From contig NZ_AZRW02000005.1 in assembly GCF_000512695.2 (NCBI RefSeq), positions 124,001 through 188,000 on the forward strand: DNA of 64,000 nucleotides, given 5' to 3'. Position 1 is the first letter of the stretch. Each line of letters begins with the position of its first letter. A model generated the notes under the pieces. It was not told the origin of the DNA and ran no database searches. It saw only the letters and a program-made list of their open reading frames with translations. Below are positions 55,135 through 63,951 of this stretch, piece by piece. The position numbers and the translations under genes are program-made. Origin of the DNA: Pseudomonas sp. QTF5 (GTDB taxonomy: Bacteria; Pseudomonadota; Gammaproteobacteria; Pseudomonadales; Pseudomonadaceae).

Positions 55135-56025
55135 ATGTTGTTGACCCGTCATCTCGATGCCAATGCCACCCTGGTTTCGCTGATCCAGCCGCTGACCATT
55201 CGTGATGGTTTCGCGCCCACCGCATTGCCGGGGGTACAGGTTTTGCGCGCCAGTTGTGATGTGGCCCGTGGCCCGCAAATCTACGAGCCAAGCCTGGTCA
55301 TCATCGCCCAAGGCAGCAAGTTGGCGTATCTGGGCCCGCGCACGCTTGAATATGGTGCCGGGCATTACCTGATTCAGGCGTTGCCGGTGCCCTTCGAATG
55401 CGAGACGTTTTCGGCTCCGGATGGCCCGATGCTAGGCGTTTCCATCTCCATCGACCGGGTAATGCTCGGTGAGTTGGTGCTGGTCATGGGGCTGTCGCCG
55501 GGGCGCACGGTTCCCGCACAGACGCCTGAGTCCATGACCTCGGCGGTGCTCGACGATGCCATGCGCGGTTGTGTGGAGCGGTTGTTGCGCTGCCTGCACG
55601 ATCCGCTGGAATGCCAGATCATGGGGCCGGCGCGTTTGCGTGAATTGTTGTTCGTGGCGTTGCGGGGGCCGCAAGCCGATGTATTGCGAGCGCTGGTGGA
55701 ACAACAGGGGCAGTTCGCCCGGATCGCGGCGTCCCTGAGTCATCTGCATGCGCATTACACTGAGCCGTTGAACGTCGAGACTTTGGCCCGTTGCGCGAAC
55801 ATGAGCGCGTCGACGTTTCATGAGCATTTCAAACGCAGCACCTTGTTGTCGCCGGTGCAGTATTTGAAGCGTTTGCGCTTGCTCAGGGCCCAGCAGTTGT
55901 TGCTGGGCGAAGGCTTGGGCGTGGCTCAGGTGGCGCATCGGGTGGGGTATCAGAGCACGTCGCAGTTCAGCCGTGAGTACAAGCGTTACTTTGAGCGCAA
56001 TCCTGGGGATGAGCGCGCGGCTTGA
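55135..56025 (+). CDS. AraC-family transcriptional regulator
   Basis: The 296-aa protein has an AraC_N cupin-like domain (YEPSLVIIAQGSKLAYLG, YGAGHYLIQALPVPFECET) and C-terminal double HTH (LAHYTEPLN-type start, then MSASTFHEHFKRSTLLSPVQYLKRLRLLRAQQLLL and VGYQSTSQFSREYKRYF). ATG 55135 after AGAGCTCCCC is preferred; the 29 in-frame residues upstream are Phe-rich and not family-like. About 200 bp separate it from the divergent alcohol dehydrogenase. YqhC-like regulators with this layout sense aldehydes. Confidence 0.87.
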   Translation: MLLTRHLDANATLVSLIQPLTIRDGFAPTALPGVQVLRASCDVARGPQIYEPSLVIIAQGSKLAYLGPRTLEYGAGHYLIQALPVPFECETFSAPDGPMLGVSISIDRVMLGELVLVMGLSPGRTVPAQTPESMTSAVLDDAMRGCVERLLRCLHDPLECQIMGPARLRELLFVALRGPQADVLRALVEQQGQFARIAASLSHLHAHYTEPLNVETLARCANMSASTFHEHFKRSTLLSPVQYLKRLRLLRAQQLLLGEGLGVAQVAHRVGYQSTSQFSREYKRYFERNPGDERAA

Positions 56026-56042
56026 TACACCACGAATCCCCT

Positions 56043-56132
56043 TGTGGGAGCGGGCTTGCTCGCGAACGCGATGTATCAGTCGACATCAATGTTGGATGAT
56101 AAACCGCTTTCGCGAGCAAGCCCGCTCCCACA
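56043..56132. repeat. REPIN between the AraC gene and etf-QO
   Basis: Inverted GTGGGAGCGGGCTTGCTCGCGAA arms at 56043-56067 and 56108-56132, between convergent genes. Confidence 0.9.
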
Positions 56133-56168
56133 TTGGTTTTGTGGTGTGGCTTAATTTCGGGCAACAAA

Positions 56169-56191
56169 AAGGCTCCCATTTCGGGAGCCTT
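56169..56191 (-). terminator. Intrinsic terminator of etf-QO
   Basis: On the minus strand AAGGCTCCC (56191-56183) pairs with GGGAGCCTT (56177-56169), 5-nt loop, followed by TTTGTTG. It lies 20 bp after the etf-QO stop. Confidence 0.82.
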
Positions 56192-56210
56192 CGTTGTTCA
56201 GCGATTCGAC

Positions 56211-57875
56211 TTACATGTTCGGGTAAGTCGGGCCGCCAGCACCTTCCGGCGCCACCCAGGTGATGTTCTGTGCAGGGTCCTTGATGTCGCAGGTCTTGCA
56301 GTGAACGCAGTTCTGGGCGTTGATCTGGAAGCGCTTCTCGCCGTCTTCCTTGGTCACCACTTCGTACACACCGGCCGGGCAGTAACGCTGGGCAGGTTCA
56401 TCGTACATCGGCAGGTTTTTGGCGATCGGAATGCTCGCGTCGGCCAGCTTCAAGTGGCAAGGCTGCTCTTCTTCGTGGTTGGTACCCGAGATGAACACCG
56501 AGCTGAGTTTGTCGAAGCTGATCTTGCCGTCCGGTTTCGGGTAGTCGATCTTCTTGCAGTCAGCCGCCAGTTTCAGGCAAGCGTAATCCGGCTTGGTGTC
56601 GTGCAGGGTGAACGGCAGTTTGCCGCCGAAGATGTTCTGGTCGAGCCAGTTGAAACCGGCACCGATGATCGGGCCGAACTTGTGCATCGCCGGGCCGAAG
56701 TTGCGGCTGGCGAACAGTTCGTCGTAGAGCCAGCTCTTCTTGAACGCGTCGACATAAGTGGTCAGCTCTTGCGTGCCGTCCAGCTCGGCGAACAGCGCAT
56801 CGGCCACGGCATCAGCGGCGAGCATGCCGGACTTCATCGCGGTGTGGCTGCCTTTGATCTTGGCGAAGTTCAGCGTGCCGAGGTCGCAACCGATCAGCGC
56901 GCCGCCCTTGAAGACCATTTTCGGCAGCGAGTTCAGGCCGCCTTTGGAGATAGCACGCGCGCCGTAGCTGATGCGCTTGCCGCCTTCCAGGTATTGCTTG
57001 AGCACCGGGTGATGCTTGAGGCGCTGGAACTCGTCGAACGGCGACAGGAAGGTGTTGCTGTAGGAAAGATCGACGATCAGGCCGACCACCACCTGGTTGT
57101 TTTCCAGGTGATAGAGGAACGAGCCGCCGGTGTTCTCGGTGCCCATGATGTCCAGCGGCCAGCCGGCGGTGTGTACCACCAGGCCCGGCTGGTGTTTGGC
57201 CGGATCGATTTCCCAGATTTCTTTCAGGCCGATGCCGTAATGCTGGGCGTCGGCCTCGCTGTCGAGGTTGAAACGCTTGATCAGTTGCTTGCCGATATGG
57301 CCACGGCAACCTTCGGCGAACAGCGTGTACTTGGCACGCAGTTCCATGCCCGGGGTGTACAGGCCTTCTTTCGGATTGCCTTCGCGATCAACGCCCAAGT
57401 CGCCGGTGATGATCCCGCGAACCACGCCGTTCTCATCGAACAGCGCTTCCTGGGCGGCGAAGCCCGGGTAGATTTCCACGCCCAGGTTCTCGGCCTGCTG
57501 AGCCAGCCAGCGGCACAGGTTGCCCAGGGAGATGATGTAGTTGCCTTCGTTGTGCATGGTCTTGGGCACAAAGAAGTCAGGAATCTTCTGCGCGCTGTCG
57601 GCATTCTTGAGCACGAAGATGTCATCGCGTGTGACTGGCGTATTCAGCGGCGCGCCGAGTTCTTTCCAGTCCGGGAACAATTCGTTCAGGGCCCGTGGTT
57701 CGAACACGGCACCGGAGAGGATGTGAGCGCCGACTTCGGAGCCTTTTTCGACCACGCAGACGCTGATTTCCTTACCGGCTTCGGCGGCCTTCTGCTTCAA
57801 ACGGCAGGCGGCGGACAGGCCAGCGGGGCCGGCACCGACGATGACCACGTCGAATTCCATGTATTCGCGTTCCAC
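56211..57875 (-). CDS. Electron transfer flavoprotein-ubiquinone oxidoreductase
   Basis: ETF-QO passes electrons from ETF to ubiquinone at the inner membrane, linking beta-oxidation and amino-acid oxidation to respiration. The 554-aa protein has FAD-binding VIVGAGPAGLSAACRLKQ near the N-terminus, a ubiquinone/membrane region, and the C-terminal ferredoxin-like cysteines Cys499, Cys523, Cys526 and Cys529 (NCVHCKTC) for a 4Fe-4S cluster. It is divergent from etfBA with a shared regulatory gap. Confidence 0.96.
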   Translation of the reverse strand: MEREYMEFDVVIVGAGPAGLSAACRLKQKAAEAGKEISVCVVEKGSEVGAHILSGAVFEPRALNELFPDWKELGAPLNTPVTRDDIFVLKNADSAQKIPDFFVPKTMHNEGNYIISLGNLCRWLAQQAENLGVEIYPGFAAQEALFDENGVVRGIITGDLGVDREGNPKEGLYTPGMELRAKYTLFAEGCRGHIGKQLIKRFNLDSEADAQHYGIGLKEIWEIDPAKHQPGLVVHTAGWPLDIMGTENTGGSFLYHLENNQVVVGLIVDLSYSNTFLSPFDEFQRLKHHPVLKQYLEGGKRISYGARAISKGGLNSLPKMVFKGGALIGCDLGTLNFAKIKGSHTAMKSGMLAADAVADALFAELDGTQELTTYVDAFKKSWLYDELFASRNFGPAMHKFGPIIGAGFNWLDQNIFGGKLPFTLHDTKPDYACLKLAADCKKIDYPKPDGKISFDKLSSVFISGTNHEEEQPCHLKLADASIPIAKNLPMYDEPAQRYCPAGVYEVVTKEDGEKRFQINAQNCVHCKTCDIKDPAQNITWVAPEGAGGPTYPNM

Positions 57876-58001
57876 AGGCTATCTCCTACTCAAGGCTCAA
57901 CAGTTTTTTTTCTAATTGGAGGTTTGGTGTCGCATCCATGAATTCCCCCACAATGCGGGGGAGAGGACAATCGATGAACCACCTTTCTCTCTGGGTGGCG
58001 C

Positions 58002-58030
58002 ATTATATCTACACCACTCCTAGCGTCCAA
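58002..58030 (-). promoter_or_regulatory. Sigma70 promoter of etf-QO
   Basis: Minus-strand TTGGAC (58030-58025) and perfect TATAAT (58007-58002) are spaced by exactly 17 bp, predicting a start near 57995 and a leader of about 120 nt. Confidence 0.82.
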
Positions 58031-58032
58031 TA

Positions 58033-58046
58033 CAAACGTTTGTTTG
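58033..58046. promoter_or_regulatory. Candidate PsrA box between etf-QO and etfBA
   Basis: CAAAC-GTTT-GTTTG matches the PsrA operator consensus (G/C)AAAC-N2-4-GTTT(G/C) described in P. aeruginosa, where PsrA responds to long-chain fatty acids and controls beta-oxidation genes. It abuts the etf-QO -35 element. psrA itself is not in the window. Confidence 0.65.
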
Positions 58047-58101
58047 AATTGGCTCAAGGCCAGATAAATCAAAGTCACGCGGCTTATGAACGGCTATTTT
58101 G

Positions 58102-58139
58102 CCGTATTGACCGGAATAGGCGTTCCGGTCAAGATACGG
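58102..58139 (+). other. Strong hairpin in the etfB upstream region
   Basis: GACCGGAA (58109-58116) pairs with TTCCGGTC (58123-58130), extended by CCGTAT/ATACGG (58102-58107 and 58134-58139) after a small bulge; CGGTTTTG follows. Possible attenuator or binding site. Confidence 0.5.
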
Positions 58140-58175
58140 TCGGTTTTGCGCTCGCCGTAGGCTGACTGTTGGTTT

Positions 58176-58352
58176 CAAGAGCACCTCTAAAGACAGGGCG
58201 ATGGCAATATAAGGTGATGCGCAGTGCAGGTTTGGCGTGCAGTTTACACGCCGCGATAATGAATGACTCGTGGGTCACCACTGACGAACGGTTATCAGCC
58301 TCGTGAGCAATGTTCACCCGATACACCTGCCAGCTTTTTAGAGGTGCCCTTG
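58176..58352. mobile_element. 177-bp MITE-like element with 16-bp terminal inverted repeats
   Basis: CAAGAGCACCTCTAAA (58176-58191) and TTTAGAGGTGCCCTTG (58337-58352) are inverted repeats with one mismatch. The interior has no coding frame but contains further short dyads. No convincing target-site duplication is visible, so mobility is uncertain; the alternative is a structured 5' UTR of etfB. Together with the hairpin upstream this accounts for most of the 546-bp gap. Confidence 0.5.
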
Positions 58353-58421
58353 CGCCGATGAGCATCAACCGCCAGGTTCGCCTAGGCGACTTTCTTTTCA
58401 CCGGAGAGTAACGAGGAATCC

Positions 58422-59171
58422 ATGAAGGTTCTTGTAGCTGTCAAACGCGTTGTGGATTACAACGTCAAGGTTCGTGTCAAGGCGGACAATTCCGGCGTCG
58501 ACCTCGCTAACGTCAAGATGTCGATGAACCCGTTCTGCGAAATCGCAGTGGAAGAAGCCGTACGTCTGAAAGAGAAAGGCGTCGCGACTGAAATCGTCGT
58601 CGTCTCCATCGGCCCGTCCACCGCTCAAGAGCAACTGCGCACCGCGCTGGCTCTGGGTGCCGACCGTGCCATCCTCGTCGAATCCGCTGAAGATCTGACT
58701 TCCCTGGCCGTTGCCAAGTTGTTGAAAGCTGTTGTCGACAAGGAACAGCCTCAGCTGGTGATCCTCGGCAAACAAGCCATCGACAGCGATAACAACCAGA
58801 CTGGCCAGATGCTCGCTGCATTGAGCGGCTACGGTCAGGGCACGTTCGCTTCGAAAGTCGAAGTCAGCGGCGATACCGTTGCCGTGACCCGCGAAATCGA
58901 CGGCGGCGCACAGACGGTTTCCCTGAAACTGCCGGCTATCGTCACCACCGACCTGCGTTTGAACGAGCCGCGCTATGCGTCTCTGCCAAACATCATGAAA
59001 GCCAAGAAGAAGCCTCTCGAAGTGCTGACTCCGGACGCTTTGGGCGTTTCCACCGCCTCCACCAACAAGACCCTGAAAGTCGAAGCACCGGCTGCACGCA
59101 GCGCGGGTATCAAGGTCAAGTCGGTGGCTGAACTGGTCGAGAAACTGAAAAACGAAGCGAAGGTAATCTAA
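58422..59171 (+). CDS. etfB: Electron transfer flavoprotein subunit beta
   Basis: EtfB (249 aa) binds AMP and pairs with EtfA to take electrons from acyl-CoA dehydrogenases. It starts [20 protein letters not shown], with [16 protein letters not shown], the AMP-site region [16 protein letters not shown] and the recognition loop [23 protein letters not shown]. An ACGAGGA site precedes the ATG. It is followed by etfA after 2 bp. Confidence 0.97.
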   Translation: MKVLVAVKRVVDYNVKVRVKADNSGVDLANVKMSMNPFCEIAVEEAVRLKEKGVATEIVVVSIGPSTAQEQLRTALALGADRAILVESAEDLTSLAVAKLLKAVVDKEQPQLVILGKQAIDSDNNQTGQMLAALSGYGQGTFASKVEVSGDTVAVTREIDGGAQTVSLKLPAIVTTDLRLNEPRYASLPNIMKAKKKPLEVLTPDALGVSTASTNKTLKVEAPAARSAGIKVKSVAELVEKLKNEAKVI

Positions 59172-59173
59172 TC

Positions 59174-60103
59174 ATGACTATCTTGGTAATCGCTGAACAC
59201 GACAACAAAGTGCTGGCCCCGGCCACGCTGAATACCGTTGCTGCTGCCGCCAAGATCGGTGGCGACATCCACGTTCTGGTTGCAGGTCAGGGCGCTGGCG
59301 CCGTGGCTGAAGCCGCTGCGAAAATCGCTGGCGTGAGCAAAGTTCTGTCTGCTGACAATGCTGCTTACGCGCATCAGCTGCCGGAAAACGTTGCTCCGCT
59401 GGTTGCAGAGTTGGGCAAGGGCTACAGCCACATCCTGGCCGCCGCCACTTCCAATGGCAAAAACATCCTGCCGCGCGTTGCCGCGAGCCTGGACGTTGAC
59501 CAGATCTCCGAGATCATCTCGGTCGAAAGCGCTGATACCTTCAAGCGCCCGATCTACGCCGGTAACGCCATTGCTACCGTACAGTCCAACGCTGCGGTCA
59601 AAGTGATCACCGTGCGTGCCACCGGTTTCGACCCGGTTGCTGCTGAAGGTGGTTCGGCTGCCGTTGAAGCCGTTGCCGCTGCCCACGACGCTGGCACTTC
59701 GAGCTTCGTTGGCGAAGAACTGGCCAAGTCCGATCGTCCGGAACTGACCGCTGCCAAAATCGTCGTTTCCGGCGGTCGTGGCATGCAGAACGGCGACAAC
59801 TTTAAACACCTGTACGCCCTGGCCGACAAGCTGGGCGCTGCCGTCGGTGCTTCCCGCGCGGCGGTCGACGCAGGTTTCGTACCCAACGACATGCAGGTCG
59901 GTCAGACCGGCAAGATCGTTGCGCCACAGCTGTACATCGCCGTTGGTATCTCCGGCGCGATCCAGCACCTGGCCGGCATGAAAGACTCCAAAGTGATCGT
60001 TGCGATCAACAAGGACGAAGAAGCGCCGATCTTCCAGGTGGCCGATTACGGCCTGGTGGCGGACTTGTTCGAAGCCATCCCCGAGTTCGAGAAGCTGGTC
60101 TAA
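59174..60103 (+). CDS. etfA: Electron transfer flavoprotein subunit alpha
   Basis: EtfA (309 aa) holds the FAD of ETF. The C-terminal FAD domain shows [38 protein letters not shown] and [27 protein letters not shown], then [25 protein letters not shown]. It is translationally linked to etfB and ended by an intrinsic terminator. Confidence 0.97.
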   Translation: MTILVIAEHDNKVLAPATLNTVAAAAKIGGDIHVLVAGQGAGAVAEAAAKIAGVSKVLSADNAAYAHQLPENVAPLVAELGKGYSHILAAATSNGKNILPRVAASLDVDQISEIISVESADTFKRPIYAGNAIATVQSNAAVKVITVRATGFDPVAAEGGSAAVEAVAAAHDAGTSSFVGEELAKSDRPELTAAKIVVSGGRGMQNGDNFKHLYALADKLGAAVGASRAAVDAGFVPNDMQVGQTGKIVAPQLYIAVGISGAIQHLAGMKDSKVIVAINKDEEAPIFQVADYGLVADLFEAIPEFEKLV

Positions 60104-60121
60104 TCCGGCAGCTTGACTTAT

Positions 60122-60153
60122 AAAGAGCCCGGCCTTTTGGTCGGGCTTTTTTT
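60122..60153 (+). terminator. Intrinsic terminator of etfBA
   Basis: AGCCCGGCC and GGTCGGGCT arms around a short TTTT-containing loop are followed by seven T, 20 bp after etfA. Confidence 0.88.
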
Positions 60154-60216
60154 GTTCTGTAGGAACTGTGTAGGAGCTCCTACGGGCGTAAATAATGGGT
60201 TGTAGGGAGTGTCTCC

Positions 60217-61053
60217 ATGGATTTGCGCCGCGTGTATGGCTGGTCATTACTGCTGGGGCTGGCGTTGCTGCCGGGGCTGTCTGCCGCCGCGGGAAAATGC
60301 GAGCGCCTGGTGGTGACCGGTAGCCCGGACGCACCGCCGTACCTGTGGCAAGACCCGCAAAACCCCAAGCATCTGATTGGCGCCAGCGCTGACCTGTTGC
60401 AGCAAGTGGCGGGGGAGTTGGGCATCAAGCTCGAGCTGCTTTACGCCGGCAAACGCTCCCAGGCCCTGGACGAAGTGCGCAGCGGGCGCATGGACATGCT
60501 GGCCGATGCGCCGTTGATGGTCAGTGAGCTGGAGAATCTGGATTACATTCACCCTCCGCTGCTGGAAAACGATTACCTGGTCTGGACCCGCAACGACTCG
60601 TTACTGGTCTACAACGAAGCGCAGGACCTGCGCGGTCATCCCGGCGCGTTGTCGGAAAAGGCTCGAGTGACCCCGGCATTCGGCACTTTCGCCGAGCAGC
60701 AATTGACCCTTGTGCGCACACCCAATCTGACTCAGGCCTTTCAGAAATTGCTGCTGAACGAGGTGGAGTTTGTCCTTGCCGGACGCTACTCGGGCATGGC
60801 CATGGTGCAAACGCTGGGGATGACCAATGACTTGATGGCCCATCCACAACCTATCGACAAACCCGGTCTGTACCTCGCGGTTTCCCATAACTCTGCCTGC
60901 AACGATCCTTGGTTGCGCGGACAACTGGCCAAAAAGATGACAGAATTGCCCGCGTCCGGACTGACGGAAGCTGCGCTGCTGCGCAATATCGAGCGTTGGA
61001 AGACCCAATCCTCACAGCCGCAGCCACAACCTGTCAGTACCCCAAAACAGTAG
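60217..61053 (+). CDS. Family 3 extracellular solute-binding protein (orphan)
   Basis: The 278-aa protein has a signal peptide (cleavage after LSAAA, near residue 25) and the SBP_bac_3 pattern: PDAPPYLWQDPQ, LIGASADLLQQVAGELGIKLE, RSGRMDMLADAPL and a C-terminal region with Cys. A Gln/Pro-rich tail ends it. No permease or ATPase is adjacent, so it may be an orphan amino-acid sensor or share a transporter encoded elsewhere. A short gap with no clear RBS precedes the DUF4398 gene. Confidence 0.82.
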   Translation: MDLRRVYGWSLLLGLALLPGLSAAAGKCERLVVTGSPDAPPYLWQDPQNPKHLIGASADLLQQVAGELGIKLELLYAGKRSQALDEVRSGRMDMLADAPLMVSELENLDYIHPPLLENDYLVWTRNDSLLVYNEAQDLRGHPGALSEKARVTPAFGTFAEQQLTLVRTPNLTQAFQKLLLNEVEFVLAGRYSGMAMVQTLGMTNDLMAHPQPIDKPGLYLAVSHNSACNDPWLRGQLAKKMTELPASGLTEAALLRNIERWKTQSSQPQPQPVSTPKQ

Positions 61054-61062
61054 GGATTTTTA

Positions 61063-61419
61063 GTGAGTATTCGACCTCTTTTCGCTGCCCTGGCCGTTCT
61101 GGCTCTGGCGGGTTGTGCAGCCGATCCGGCGCCGAATGAACAAATACGCCTGACCGAACAGGCCCTCGAACAAGCCAAGGCCGTGGGTGCTACCGCCGAC
61201 GAAGTGCCGGAGCTGAAACTGGCTGAAGACAAGTTCAAGCGTGCCAAGGGCAACATGGCCGACCAGTCCTTCAAGAATGCGCGCATGCGGGCCGAGCAGG
61301 CCGAACTGGACGCGCGCCTTGCCGAAGCACGGGTTCTGACCCTCAAGAGCGAGGAGCAGTTGAACGTGCTCAATACCCGCATCACTCGCCTGCGCAAGCA
61401 ACTGGGAGATGCCCAATGA
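61063..61419 (+). CDS. DUF4398 lipoprotein
   Basis: A 118-aa lipoprotein from a GTG start: signal with lipobox LALAGC (Cys18), then a largely helical, heptad-like body (LTEQALEQAKAVGATADEVPELKLAEDKFKRAK, ARMRAEQAELDARLAEA) typical of DUF4398. It overlaps the following OmpA-family gene by four bases, the common pairing in Pseudomonas; together they probably sit in the outer membrane or at the peptidoglycan. Confidence 0.85.
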   Translation: MSIRPLFAALAVLALAGCAADPAPNEQIRLTEQALEQAKAVGATADEVPELKLAEDKFKRAKGNMADQSFKNARMRAEQAELDARLAEARVLTLKSEEQLNVLNTRITRLRKQLGDAQ

Positions 61420-62228
61420 GCCTGAAGACCAAAGCACTCGGCGGCTTGATCCTGGCCGGCTGCGCAAGCCTTTATGGCTGCGCCGGTCAACACAGCGAAG
61501 CCGCATTGCAGCAGGCCGGCGCCGACTTCCAGAAGGTCAAGGAAGACTCCAGCGTGCTGCGCATTGCGCCCAAAGACGTGATCCGTGCCGGCGAGTCCCT
61601 GGCCCGCGCCGATCGTCTGTCCAGCTACTGGGGCAGCGGTTCGGACGTGGTGCATTACGCCTACCTGAGCCAGCGCTACAGCGAAATCGCCCGGGAACAC
61701 ACCAATCAAGTGCTCAATGAAGAACGCGCTGCGAAGCTCGAGCTTGAGCGTCAGCGCCTGCAATTGGCCCTGCGTGAGTCCAAGTTGCTCAGCGTGCAGC
61801 AACAGGGCAAGTGGCTCGAAGAGCAGATCGTGGCGCTGGCGACTACCCAAACCGACCGTGGATTGGTGATGACCCTGGGCGATGTGCTGTTCGATACCGG
61901 TGAAGCGGAGCTGAAAAACTCGGCAAACCGTGTGATCCTGAAGATCGTCCAGTTCTTGCAGCTCAACCCCAAACGTGTGGTGCGGATCGAGGGCTATACC
62001 GACAGCACTGGCGGCAAACAGGACAATCTCAAGCTGTCCCGAGACCGTGCGCAATCAGTGGCTGACGTGCTGATGGACCTGGGTATCGACGATAAACGTA
62101 TCAAAGTCGAAGGCTACGGCGATGAATACCCGGTGGACGTGAACGCTTCCGAGCGCGGTCGTGCGCAGAACCGTCGGGTGGAAATTGTGTTCTCTGACGA
62201 AAAAGGCCAGCTCGGCGCCACTCGCTAA
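61416..62228 (+). CDS. OmpA-family lipoprotein
   Basis: The 270-aa product has a signal with possible lipoboxes at LAGC16 or LYGC22, a coiled-coil middle (NEERAAKLELERQRLQLALRES) and a C-terminal OmpA domain with TLGDVLFDTGEAELK, EGYTDSTGGKQDNLKLSRDRAQSV and GYGDEYPV, which binds peptidoglycan diaminopimelate. With the DUF4398 partner it likely anchors an envelope structure; exact role unknown. Confidence 0.88.
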   Translation: MSLKTKALGGLILAGCASLYGCAGQHSEAALQQAGADFQKVKEDSSVLRIAPKDVIRAGESLARADRLSSYWGSGSDVVHYAYLSQRYSEIAREHTNQVLNEERAAKLELERQRLQLALRESKLLSVQQQGKWLEEQIVALATTQTDRGLVMTLGDVLFDTGEAELKNSANRVILKIVQFLQLNPKRVVRIEGYTDSTGGKQDNLKLSRDRAQSVADVLMDLGIDDKRIKVEGYGDEYPVDVNASERGRAQNRRVEIVFSDEKGQLGATR

Positions 62229-62243
62229 GGGTTGCGTTACTGG

Positions 62244-62278
62244 AAAACCCGGCCTGTCAGTCAGCGCCGGGTTTTTTT
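62244..62278 (+). terminator. Intrinsic terminator after the OmpA-family gene
   Basis: AAAACCCGGC (62244-62253) pairs with GCCGGGTTTT (62265-62274), followed by further T. Confidence 0.9.
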
Positions 62279-62294
62279 GCGCCTGCCCATCAGT

Positions 62295-62376
62295 CCACAG
62301 TACAGTTTTTGCTGACAATGGACTGTACGGTCGACTATTGTGGCAACTGTCCCAGTACACTTCTAAACTGTTCCGG
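62295..62376 (+). promoter_or_regulatory. Candidate MocR operator region with repeated ACTGT motifs
   Basis: The 196-bp gap holds CAGTACAGT (62297), GACTGTACGG (62321), AACTGTCCCAGTAC (62345) and AACTGTTCCGG (62367). Direct and inverted repeats of this sort are usual for autoregulated MocR proteins. No precise promoter could be set. Confidence 0.45.
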
Positions 62377-62424
62377 TATTGTTTCACACAAGAATAAAAT
62401 GCCCGTGAAATCGAGTGCTGCGTC

Positions 62425-63864
62425 ATGACCAATCTCTTGCTCTATCAACGAATTGCTCAGCAACTGGCTGAAGACATCCGCCGCGGTGTCTATCAACCGG
62501 GGGAGCGCGTGCCTTCGGTGCGCAAGATGAGCTCGCAGCTCAACGTCAGCCATGCAACGGTGTTGCAGGCCTACGCCAACCTTGAGGATCAGGGGCTGAT
62601 TCGTGCCCGGCCGCAATCCGGTTACTACGTGCACCAGACGCCGGCGCTCACGGCGCCAACCCCGGATATTGCCCGGGTCGAGCGCCCTGGCCTGGTCACC
62701 CGCAGCAGCATCATCCAGCAAGTACTGGTCGAATCCCGCCGCGAAGGCGTCTTCCCATTGGGCGCGGCCGTACCGAGCGTCGACTATCTGCCGGTGCGGG
62801 CGCTGCATCAGCAACTGGCCAAAGTCACCCGTTTCCATAGCCCCCGAGCGTTCAGCTACATGTTCAGCCCCGGCTTCGAGCCGTTGCGTCGGCAAGTGGC
62901 GATCCGCATGCGCGATGCCGGCGTGGTGGTCGATCCGTCGGAAGTGGTGATCACCCACGGCTGCGTCGATGCGTTGCAGATGTCTCTGCGCGTGTTGACC
63001 CGGCCGGGCGATCTGATCGCCGCCGAGTCGCCAACCTATTACGGTTTGCTGCAGCTGGCTGACCTGCTGGGGCTGAAAGTCATCGAGATCCCCAGCGACC
63101 CGGCTACCGGCATGAGCCTCGAAGCCCTGCAATTGGCAGCCAACCAGTGGTCGATCAAGGCGCTGGTGCTGACCACCCGCCTGAGCAATCCCTTGGGTGG
63201 CACCATGCCTGAAGAGCGGCAGAAACAACTGCTGCGTCTGGCCTCGGATTTCGATATCCAGGTCGTCGAAGACGATATTTATGGCGAGCTGATGTTCGAG
63301 CAGGGCCGCACTAAATCGCTCAAGGCCTATGACCGGCTGGATCGAGTGATCTATTGCTCCAGTTTCTCCAAAACCCTGTCGCCCGGTGTGCGCATCGGCT
63401 GGATGATTGCCGGCAAGTACCAGCAGGAAATCCAGCGCTTGCAAACCTTCAGCACCCATTCGGCTTGCAGCGTCACGCAAATGGGCATCGCGGCCTATCT
63501 GGAGAACGGTGGCTACGACCGGCATTTGCGCTACATCCGTCAGGAATACCGCAAGAACCTCAGTGCTTTTCAGCTGGCGGTGCAGCAGTACTTTCCGGAA
63601 GGCACGCAGATGAGCCGGCCCACCGGTGGTTTCATTCTATGGGTCAGCCTGCCGGGACGGGTCAACACGCAGGAACTGCATGTGCGTGCGTTGCAACAGG
63701 GCATCAGTATTGCGCCGGGGCTGATCTTCAGTAACACCGAGCAGTTCAATCACTGCATTCGCCTGAACTGTGGCACCCCCTGGAACCGTGAAGCCGAGCG
63801 TGCATTGATGACGTTGGGGTTGCTGGCGACGCAACTTTGTCAGGAGACGACGAGCGGTTTTTGA
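62425..63864 (+). CDS. MocR-type regulator: GntR HTH fused to aminotransferase-like domain
   Basis: The 479-aa protein combines an N-terminal GntR winged helix (about 5-75: IRRGVYQPGERVPSVRKMSSQLNVSHATVLQAYANLEDQGLIRARP) with a fold-type-I aminotransferase domain. PLP lysine lies in CSSFSKTLSPGVRIGW, and NPLGGTMPEERQ and EDDIYGEL match the family. MocR proteins sense PLP, amino acids or amine compounds. No divergent metabolic gene is visible, so its target is unknown; autoregulation is suggested by repeats upstream. Confidence 0.92.
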   Translation: MTNLLLYQRIAQQLAEDIRRGVYQPGERVPSVRKMSSQLNVSHATVLQAYANLEDQGLIRARPQSGYYVHQTPALTAPTPDIARVERPGLVTRSSIIQQVLVESRREGVFPLGAAVPSVDYLPVRALHQQLAKVTRFHSPRAFSYMFSPGFEPLRRQVAIRMRDAGVVVDPSEVVITHGCVDALQMSLRVLTRPGDLIAAESPTYYGLLQLADLLGLKVIEIPSDPATGMSLEALQLAANQWSIKALVLTTRLSNPLGGTMPEERQKQLLRLASDFDIQVVEDDIYGELMFEQGRTKSLKAYDRLDRVIYCSSFSKTLSPGVRIGWMIAGKYQQEIQRLQTFSTHSACSVTQMGIAAYLENGGYDRHLRYIRQEYRKNLSAFQLAVQQYFPEGTQMSRPTGGFILWVSLPGRVNTQELHVRALQQGISIAPGLIFSNTEQFNHCIRLNCGTPWNREAERALMTLGLLATQLCQETTSGF

Positions 63865-63869
63865 TCGGC

Positions 63870-63890
63870 CGGGCAGTTCTGAACTGCCCG
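63870..63890 (+). terminator. Hairpin terminator after the MocR gene
   Basis: CGGGCAGTT (63870-63878), CTG loop, AACTGCCCG (63882-63890), followed by a T-rich CTTGTCTTGT, 6 bp past the stop. Confidence 0.65.
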
Positions 63891-63951
63891 CTTGTCTTGT
63901 CGCCTCCAACAGGCGAGCATATAAACTTCTGCCGTTCACGCCGTTGGGTCC

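Noticed and set aside
56133..57941. 602-codon plus-strand frame opposite etf-QO
   Set aside because: Antisense of a complete, motif-rich ETF-QO gene; begins inside a REPIN.
59168..60334. 388-codon minus-strand frame opposite etfA
   Set aside because: Antisense of etfA and its terminator; no motif, no RBS.
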